The notes below the pieces were generated by a model. The model saw nothing but the letters and a program-made list of their open reading frames with translations. It searched no databases and had not been told where the DNA came from. The position numbers and the translations under genes are program-made. From Mogibacterium sp. (GTDB lineage Bacteria; Bacillota; Clostridia; Peptostreptococcales; Anaerovoracaceae), in contig JAEUGJ010000015.1 of NCBI GenBank assembly GCA_016775335.1, positions 1-64,000 of the forward strand: a stretch of DNA of 64,000 nucleotides, read 5' to 3'. Below, piece after piece: positions 57,884 to 64,000 of this stretch; position 1 is the first letter of the stretch, and each line of letters begins with the position of its first letter.

Positions 57884-59071
57884 TTACCCTCGATTTTTCT
57901 TTGAAATATTCAGCATAATTCCCATCGATGCCATGAACACCAGCAGCGACGTTCCGCCGTAACTGACGAAGGGAAGCGTAATTCCCGTTGCCGGCATGGA
58001 GGCGGTTACAACGGCCACATTCAGAATTACCTGAAGTGCCATCATGACCGTAATTCCGGCGCCCAGATAGAATCCGAGCTTATCCTTTGCGTGAACGGTG
58101 ATGACAAAGCATCGATAGATCAGCAGAAGATATACGGACAACAGTACCACCAGACCCACGAATCCCAATTCTTCTCCGATAATCGCCAGAATGAAATCGT
58201 TCTGGGGTTCCGGAAGATAGAGGTTCTTGGTAATGCTTTTACCCGGTCCCAGTCCGAAGAGACCGCCGTTGCCCAGTGCAATCAATCCCTGAGATACCTG
58301 ATATCCTTCTCCCTGAGCATCCTTGAACGGATTGATAAAGTTGGTCATTCGTGCGTACCAGTGGGAGTCGGGATAGAACATCAGGATAAATATCAATCCG
58401 CCGATTAGGGCCAATGCTGCCAGCACCAGCCATCCGTTCCACATGCCCGCCACGTACATGATGCCGATCATGATGGCGGCGATTACAATCGCCGTGGACA
58501 GGTTCGGCTGTTTGATAATCAGTCCCAAATGCACTATCATTACGCCGAAGAGAACGAACACGTAGATGGTTCGAACTCGTCTCGGGCGTTCCGCCACGTA
58601 TCCGGCAGTGAAAATAATCATGGCCAGCTTGGAGAATTCACTGGGTGTAATTCTCAGCGGTCCCAACTGAAACCACCGGGTCGCAAAGTTTACCGTAACA
58701 CCCAGCGGTGTGAATAGGAGCGCCAATGCGCCGATGGACACCACCGCAAACACCCAGTAGTACTTCGCGTATTTGTGGTAATCCCATCGGGTGAACAGCG
58801 CCATTACGCCAATTCCCAACGCCACCCAGGCCAGCTGTCTCCGCAGGTAGTAGTACGGATCGTTGTAGAAATTGGTGGTGGTGTAGTACCCTGCACTGAA
58901 CACCATCACGATGCCGAAGGCAATCAGGATTCCGGAAATCAGAGCCACCGATGCATCGTATTTCACCGCTAAGGAACCCAGCATGCTGTCCACATTCCAT
59001 TTCGGCGTTCTGCGGATCTTCTTCTCCTTCTTTCCACTATTCGATTGCTTCTTCCGGCTGATTACACCCAT
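57884..59071 (-). CDS. ftsW: SEDS family peptidoglycan glycosyltransferase FtsW
   Basis: 395 residues with about ten membrane helices. The conserved extracellular loop YFYPDSHWYARMTNFINPFKDAQGEGYQVSQGLIALGNGGLFGLGPGKS (catalytic-region Asp near 250) and ILAIIGEELGFVGLV, then LPFVSYGGTSL, are typical SEDS signatures. Position between murD and murG supports FtsW rather than RodA or SpoVE, although spoVE is hard to exclude. Confidence 0.93.
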   Translation of the reverse strand: MGVISRKKQSNSGKKEKKIRRTPKWNVDSMLGSLAVKYDASVALISGILIAFGIVMVFSAGYYTTTNFYNDPYYYLRRQLAWVALGIGVMALFTRWDYHKYAKYYWVFAVVSIGALALLFTPLGVTVNFATRWFQLGPLRITPSEFSKLAMIIFTAGYVAERPRRVRTIYVFVLFGVMIVHLGLIIKQPNLSTAIVIAAIMIGIMYVAGMWNGWLVLAALALIGGLIFILMFYPDSHWYARMTNFINPFKDAQGEGYQVSQGLIALGNGGLFGLGPGKSITKNLYLPEPQNDFILAIIGEELGFVGLVVLLSVYLLLIYRCFVITVHAKDKLGFYLGAGITVMMALQVILNVAVVTASMPATGITLPFVSYGGTSLLVFMASMGIMLNISKKNRG

Positions 59072-59098
59072 CTACTTTCCGTTCTCCAATCCATCGTT

Positions 59099-60469
59099 TC
59101 AACGAAGCAGCTGCTGAACGCAGGTCTTGAAATGGTCTCCCCGCTGCTCGTAGTTATCGTACATATCCCAGCTTGCGCATGCCGGCGAAAGGAGCACCTT
59201 ATCGCCTTCTTCCGCAAGAGCCATGCCCTTCTTTACGCAAGCATTCATATCTTTTTCATTATAAATCGCGTCAAATCCGACTTTTCTTGCGCATGCCTCA
59301 ATCTGGTTGGCATCCCGGCCCAGAAGGACCAATGCCTTTACCCGTCCTTGCAGGTTCTCTGCCAGTTCCGTAAAGTCCTGCGCCTTTCCGTCTCCGCCGG
59401 CAATGAGAACAATGTTCTCCTTCAGCGCTTTCAGCGCGATAACTGCCGCATCCACATTGGTTCCCTTGGAATCGTTGTAGAATTTCACGCCGTCCACCAG
59501 GCCGCAATATTCAATTCGATGTTCCACTCCCGGGAATTCCACGATGGCTTCCCGAATGGACTCCAAATCCACACCGGCGAAGAAGCTGATTGCTGCCGCC
59601 GCCAATGCATTCTCCACGTTGTGGTCGCCGATGATCTTCAGATCGTGAATGCTGCAGATCGGCCGAACGATTCCGTTTTCATCTCGAATGACCATTTCAT
59701 CATCCTGAAGGAAGGCACCCATCTCCAGCTCTTTTTTTCGGCTAAAAGGAACCACGGTGGCTTTGCATTTTTCCGCCAAGGCGAAGCAGGTCTTGTCATC
59801 GTAGTTGATCACCAGATAATCGTTTTCATCCTGATTCCGGAATACCTGTGCCTTTGCCGCTCCATAGGCTTCCATGGTCTTGTGCCGATTCAGATGATCC
59901 GGTGTCAGGTTCAGAATTGCGGAGACCTTCGCATGGAATTCCTTCACCGTCTCCAGCTGGAAGCTGCTGGCTTCCGTTACCATCCACTCGTCCTCCGTGG
60001 ATTCCAGGGCTTTGGAAACCACAGCCACGCCGATATTTCCTACGACTGCCGTCTTGCGGCGCGCCTTCTCAAAGATTTTGCCCACCAGAGTTGTGGTGGT
60101 TGTTTTTCCGTTGGTGCCGGTAATGGCAATGAAGGTTCCCTTGCTCAGGCGATATGCCAGCTCCAGTTCACCGATGACTTCGACGCCGGATAATCTCGCT
60201 TCCTGCAGAAATGACAGTTCCGGTGAAACGCCGGGGCTGATTACCACCAAATCATATTCGCCCATGTTGTCCGGATTGCATCCAAAGAACGCAGGAATGC
60301 TCTCTCTTTCCAAGTATTTTGCAAACTTCGGGTCCACGGCATCCACCGTGTGCACATCCTGTGCGACCACCTGCGCACCCAGCTTATGCAGCTCCTGAAC
60401 CGCCGCCTTGCCGGATTTCCCCATTCCCACTACAAGGATTTTTTTACCTTTCACTTCATCTCTCATCAT
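59099..60469 (-). CDS. murD: UDP-N-acetylmuramoyl-L-alanine--D-glutamate ligase
   Basis: 456 residues. Mur ligase adding D-Glu. N-terminal Rossmann-like GMGKSGKAAVQEL, ATP loop GTNGKTTTTTLVG (about 116-128), EASSFQLE and NLTPDHLNRH, and the C-terminal KGTNVDAAVIALKAL are all present. GGAGG ribosome site. Confidence 0.96.
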   Translation of the reverse strand: MMRDEVKGKKILVVGMGKSGKAAVQELHKLGAQVVAQDVHTVDAVDPKFAKYLERESIPAFFGCNPDNMGEYDLVVISPGVSPELSFLQEARLSGVEVIGELELAYRLSKGTFIAITGTNGKTTTTTLVGKIFEKARRKTAVVGNIGVAVVSKALESTEDEWMVTEASSFQLETVKEFHAKVSAILNLTPDHLNRHKTMEAYGAAKAQVFRNQDENDYLVINYDDKTCFALAEKCKATVVPFSRKKELEMGAFLQDDEMVIRDENGIVRPICSIHDLKIIGDHNVENALAAAAISFFAGVDLESIREAIVEFPGVEHRIEYCGLVDGVKFYNDSKGTNVDAAVIALKALKENIVLIAGGDGKAQDFTELAENLQGRVKALVLLGRDANQIEACARKVGFDAIYNEKDMNACVKKGMALAEEGDKVLLSPACASWDMYDNYEQRGDHFKTCVQQLLR

Positions 60470-60486
60470 CTCTGCGCCTCCTTATT

Positions 60487-61482
60487 CTAAATCGTTCCGA
60501 AGTATGCAATCACACCCAGAACCGCTGTTACTGCACAAAACATATACACTACGTTGTATTCTTTCATTCCGCCCAACTCGAAGTGATGGTGCAGCGGAGC
60601 CATTCGGAAAAATCTCTTCCCGCCGGTCTTCCGGAAGTACGCCACCTGGATAATTACCGAAAGGGCTTCCAGCACGTAAATCAATCCCACCAGCGGAAGG
60701 AGAAATTCTTTTCCCGTTACCACTGCGATTCCGGAAAGTACGCCGCCCAAAGCCATGGAGCCGGTATCTCCCATGAAGATTTTTGCCGGATAGTGATTGA
60801 ACAGAAGGAATCCGATCAATGCGCCCGCTACCACGGTTCCGCTGACGGTCAGAATGGTGTTTCCTTCCTTCCAGCCGATAACGGCAAAGGCGATTCCCAC
60901 AATGGCGGTCACGCCGGCAGCCAGTCCATCCAATCCATCGGTGAGGTTCACCGCATTGGACATGGCGATTTCCACGAACATTACAAACGGAATGTACAGA
61001 ATTCCAAAACTTACGCTGATCTTCACAAACGGAATGAACAGGTCTTCCCGTCCGGTCCGCATCATATAGAACGCCAGACCGATGCTGAACACGGCCTGCA
61101 TAATCAGCTTTTGCTTTGCCGTTAATCCCAGATTTTCCTTTTTGGCGATTTTGTTGAAGTCATCGATAAATCCGATGGCCCCAAAAGCAAGCATCGTCAG
61201 AACGATGGCCACCGCATCCCGCACCAGGTGCGGACTGGCCCAGGATTTGGTCGGATCTGAAACCCGAACCATGAATACCGCCATTCCGGCTACAATGCCG
61301 ATGAAAATGGCAATTCCGCCCATCGTCGGTGTGCCCTGCTTCTTGAGGTGCGCCTTCGGGCCTTCCTCCCGGATGTACTGACCGAACTGTTTCCGATGGA
61401 AGTACGGAATCAATCCGTAGGTCAGCAATGCGGTAACCGCCAGTGGCATAACGAAATATAGAATTACGTCCAATAGTGTCAT
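60487..61482 (-). CDS. mraY: Phospho-N-acetylmuramoyl-pentapeptide-transferase
   Basis: 331 residues, ten membrane helices. Makes lipid I from UDP-MurNAc-pentapeptide and undecaprenyl phosphate. Catalytic aspartates in GFIDDFNKI and AVNLTDGLDGLA, and the HHHFELGG motif near the C-terminus are intact, as is the early KKQGTPTMGG. Confidence 0.97.
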   Translation of the reverse strand: MTLLDVILYFVMPLAVTALLTYGLIPYFHRKQFGQYIREEGPKAHLKKQGTPTMGGIAIFIGIVAGMAVFMVRVSDPTKSWASPHLVRDAVAIVLTMLAFGAIGFIDDFNKIAKKENLGLTAKQKLIMQAVFSIGLAFYMMRTGREDLFIPFVKISVSFGILYIPFVMFVEIAMSNAVNLTDGLDGLAAGVTAIVGIAFAVIGWKEGNTILTVSGTVVAGALIGFLLFNHYPAKIFMGDTGSMALGGVLSGIAVVTGKEFLLPLVGLIYVLEALSVIIQVAYFRKTGGKRFFRMAPLHHHFELGGMKEYNVVYMFCAVTAVLGVIAYFGTI

Positions 61483-61526
61483 TTTTCTTTTTATCCTTTT
61501 CTTTATTTATTTCCGTTCCTATTGTA

Positions 61527-62933
61527 CTACTCTGTGATTGCTGTGACAAATTTTTCCAGTGCCATGGAACGAGATGCCTTCACGTAGACAAGATCGCCGG
61601 CCTGAAGCATCGGGCGAACCGCTTTTGCAGCGTCTTCCCGGTTCTCATAGTACAGAACCTTCAAATCTGAAGATGCCGATTCTCCCCCCTCTGCAATGGC
61701 TTTGCCGTTCTCTCCGATGGCCACCAGAATATCCACCGGCTTAGAAGCCGCATATTCCCCCACACTTCGGTGAAGTTGCTCCGAGTGATCTCCCAGCTCG
61801 AACATGCTTCCCAGTACAGCGATTTTTCGCTTTCCCGGACTGTTCACCAGCACGTCGATTCCGGCCTTCATGGATTCCGGACTGGCATTGTAGGTATCGT
61901 TGATGACGGAGTAATCCGCTCCTTTCACCACGCTGAGACGGTTCGCGTTCGTCTCCACCTCCCGAAGCGCTTCTACGGATTCTTCCATCGAAATTCCGAA
62001 GACTTCTCCGATAGCCATCGCCAGTACCGCATTTCCCAGGTTGTGGGCACCGATAACCGGCAATTTGAGGGTAACCGTCTCGCCGCCGTGGGTCACATCA
62101 CATTGAACGCCTTCAATACCCCGGTCACGAATATCCGAAAGGTGATAATCTTCGCCGCCTTTCGAGCCTACCGTAACGATTCTCGCATCGGACGGCTGAT
62201 GGCGCTGCGCATTTTCTTTTGTGAGAATATCGGAATCCGTATTGATTACCAATGTATTCTCCGGAGTGAATCCGGTGGATACCCGAAGTTTCTCTTCCAG
62301 AAGCTTCTCCCGAGTGCCGTACACCTCCAGGTGGGAGGTGCCCACGTTGGTGATTACCGCTGCCTCCGGCTTCGCAATCCGAGACAGGTCACCCATGGCA
62401 CTGCCGTAGCCTGCGCCCATTTCGATAACCGCAACTTGAATGTCTTCCGCAAAGGAGAACGCCGTCAGCGGAATTCCGAATTCGCTGTTCAGATTTCCCG
62501 GCGTCTTGCCTGTGCGGTAGCGGCTTCGCAGTACGCTGTAGAGGAATTCCTTTGTGCCGGTTTTCCCTACGCTTCCGGTCACGCCCACCTTTCGGAGACC
62601 GCTCCAGTCATCCAAGTATTTCTCGCCCAGGTCCATCAGCGCCAGTCGGGTATCCGGCACCAGAATGACATTCACATCTTTCTTAGCGCCCATCTTTTCC
62701 GCCCATTCCGAATCGGATACCACCACATTCCGGCATTCCTTCTCATAAACGTCCGGCAAGAACCGGTGTGCATCGGCTCTCTCACCGATGATGGCAAAGA
62801 ACAGGCATTCCGCCGGGATATCCCGGGAGTCGATGGACACGGCGGTGACACTGTCGTGTCGGTTCTCCTCTGCCCTTGCGTAGATTTTTCCTTTTACCGC
62901 CTCTGCAATGTATTCCAGACTCGTTCGTTTCAT
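61527..62933 (-). CDS. murF: UDP-N-acetylmuramoyl-tripeptide--D-alanyl-D-alanine ligase
   Basis: 468 residues. Adds the D-Ala-D-Ala dipeptide. ATP loop reads GSVGKTGTKEF (about 115-125), where many MurFs have TTTKE; glycine at that position is a modest deviation. EMGAGYGSAMGDL, NVGTSHLEVYGTRE and NDTYNASPESM are typical. Lies 27 nt after the PBP gene. Confidence 0.95.
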   Translation of the reverse strand: MKRTSLEYIAEAVKGKIYARAEENRHDSVTAVSIDSRDIPAECLFFAIIGERADAHRFLPDVYEKECRNVVVSDSEWAEKMGAKKDVNVILVPDTRLALMDLGEKYLDDWSGLRKVGVTGSVGKTGTKEFLYSVLRSRYRTGKTPGNLNSEFGIPLTAFSFAEDIQVAVIEMGAGYGSAMGDLSRIAKPEAAVITNVGTSHLEVYGTREKLLEEKLRVSTGFTPENTLVINTDSDILTKENAQRHQPSDARIVTVGSKGGEDYHLSDIRDRGIEGVQCDVTHGGETVTLKLPVIGAHNLGNAVLAMAIGEVFGISMEESVEALREVETNANRLSVVKGADYSVINDTYNASPESMKAGIDVLVNSPGKRKIAVLGSMFELGDHSEQLHRSVGEYAASKPVDILVAIGENGKAIAEGGESASSDLKVLYYENREDAAKAVRPMLQAGDLVYVKASRSMALEKFVTAITE

Positions 62934-62960
62934 TTTCTTTCGTTCCTTCTTCTTAAAATC

Positions 62961-64000
62961 TTATTTGCTGTACAGGTATACCGTGCTGTGCGGAGATACC
63001 TTCGTTCCGGATTTCGGATACTGATCCACCACATGGAAGGATTTCCCGCTGTCCGCCGGTACCGCCTTATATTTCAATCCCCTTGCGGAAAGGTAATTGA
63101 TGGCGCTCTTGCTGTTCATTCCGGTGACCTTCGGAACAATCACCTTGGTCTCCTGATCTCTTCTTTCATTTTTGGCGTATTTCTTGCTGACGCCCAAGTA
63201 CGGAAGCACGTTGGACATAATCCGCTTCACAATCGGGCCTGCGTTCACCGCACCGAATTCGCTTCCCTTCGGACGGGTCACCATGACCAGCACCGTCACC
63301 TGAGGGTCGTCCATCGGTGCCATTGCGATAAAAGAAGCCACCGTATCGTGGGAGTATCCGCCGTTGGATGCGATATTCGCCGTTCCGGTCTTGCCGCCGA
63401 TACGGTATCCCGGGATGTAGGCCGCACCGCCGCCGCCTTTCTCCACGTAATACTGCATGATTTCCCGCATCTTATCCGCCACTTCCGTGGAGACCACCTT
63501 TCGAACTTTGGTATCCTTTACGGTCTGCACCGTCTTTCCGTCACTGTCCAAAATCTTCTGAACCACCTTCGGTTTCATCAGGTTTCCGTCATTTCCCAAA
63601 GCGTTGATGGCGCACATCAGCTGAATCGGCGTGATAGCGATACCCTGGCCGAAGCCGGTGGTCGCCAGATCCACATCTCCCAGATTGGTCGGATTCTTTA
63701 CGATGGAATTTCCCTCTCCCGGCAAATCAATGCCGGTCTTGTCATCGAAACCAAAGAGGTCGATATAGTCGTAAAATCTCTTGGATCCCATGTTCAGGGC
63801 CACCCGAGCCATTGCCGGGTTGCAGGAATTTCCCACCGCCTGCTTCAGGGATTCTGTGCCGTGGGCCGTTCCCCAGCAGTTGATCTTCGTTCCGTTCACC
63901 ACGATGTATCCCGGGCACTTGTATCGGGATTTCCGATTCGCACTGCCGGAATCCAAAGCCGAGGCTGCCGTTACCAGCTTGAAGGTGGAACCCGGTTCGT
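62961..64000 (-). CDS. Penicillin-binding protein with PASTA domain (FtsI/SpoVD class), partial
   Basis: C-terminal 346 codons; the gene runs off the right end of the window. The transpeptidase domain is intact from the nucleophile: STFK (63978-63989 on the minus strand), SCN in VGNSCNPAMA, and KTGTA in RIGGKTGTANIA. A single PASTA domain closes the protein (KVIVPKVTGMNSKSAINYLSARGLKYKAVPA...). Position at the head of the dcw cluster fits FtsI/PBP2 for septal cross-linking; the PASTA tail also fits the sporulation paralogue SpoVD, and the two cannot be told apart here. Confidence 0.93.
   Translation of the reverse strand, partial: EPGSTFKLVTAASALDSGSANRKSRYKCPGYIVVNGTKINCWGTAHGTESLKQAVGNSCNPAMARVALNMGSKRFYDYIDLFGFDDKTGIDLPGEGNSIVKNPTNLGDVDLATTGFGQGIAITPIQLMCAINALGNDGNLMKPKVVQKILDSDGKTVQTVKDTKVRKVVSTEVADKMREIMQYYVEKGGGGAAYIPGYRIGGKTGTANIASNGGYSHDTVASFIAMAPMDDPQVTVLVMVTRPKGSEFGAVNAGPIVKRIMSNVLPYLGVSKKYAKNERRDQETKVIVPKVTGMNSKSAINYLSARGLKYKAVPADSGKSFHVVDQYPKSGTKVSPHSTVYLYSK

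Overview
The window reads as a chromosomal segment of an anaerobic, mid-GC Bacillota bacterium, most likely a clostridial lineage. The evidence is an oxygen-sensitive ribonucleotide reductase with its activase (nrdD, nrdG), an indolepyruvate:ferredoxin oxidoreductase (iorA, iorB), Gram-positive style division and wall genes (divIB/ftsQ, ftsW, zapA, PASTA-type PBP, mutS2, ylmH, yitT), and strong AGGAGG ribosome sites. A family-level guess (Anaerovoracaceae or 'Family XIII') is only inference. No rRNA, tRNA or CRISPR array was seen.

Layout. 1-8.2 kb is accessory-looking: a type I restriction-modification methylase translationally coupled to a LOG-family gene, an aminopeptidase P/ridA pair, a 57-residue orphan ORF with its own consensus promoter and terminator, ylmH, and then an AT-rich three-gene cassette (DUF4417, LHH nuclease toxin, SUKH immunity). 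That cassette and a stretch of decayed 3' gene ends lie between two near-identical 34-bp direct repeats. 8.2-13.1 kb is one operon: a GtrA membrane protein, a class III aminotransferase, an FGGY kinase and an internally duplicated class II aldolase. It looks like a catabolic route for an unidentified aminated carbon source. 13.6-19.3 kb holds a lipoprotein, a DUF975-CmpB membrane fusion, a membrane metallophosphoesterase, trmO and an aldehyde dehydrogenase. 19.4-24.6 kb has mnmA and three regulator or enzyme units (WYL, patB, a YheO-type regulator, TetR). 24.7-28.4 kb is argG-argH-argF behind a promoter with ArgR-like boxes. 28.6-31.9 kb is iorA-iorB with a second YheO-type regulator. 32-39.2 kb has yitT and pepT on divergent promoters, a HAD phosphatase and a TPP-riboswitch thiamine-salvage operon (thiM-thiE-thiD-cytX). 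39.7-53.7 kb carries an alpha/beta hydrolase, cls, nrdG/nrdD, mnmM, a TPR protein, a radical-SAM-like protein lacking one cluster cysteine, argS, tudS, mutS2 and zapA. 53.8-64 kb is a division and cell wall (dcw) cluster on the minus strand: PBP, murF, mraY, murD, ftsW, murG, ftsQ, ftsZ, then an rRNA/tRNA methylase. It lacks murC and ftsA.

The most unusual signal is non-coding. Two intergenic regions 26 kb apart (13177-13415 and 39298-39534), both between convergent genes, each carry six half-sites arranged as three inverted pairs with the same geometry. Half-site start-to-start distances are 33/62/33/72/33 bp in one and 32/63/32/72/32 bp in the other. The arm word is TTGACG in one array and TTCACG in the other, the same in all six positions, while the 27- or 26-nt sequences between arms are unrelated. 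I know of no element class that matches. The second candidate system is the repeat-flanked DUF4417-toxin-immunity cassette.
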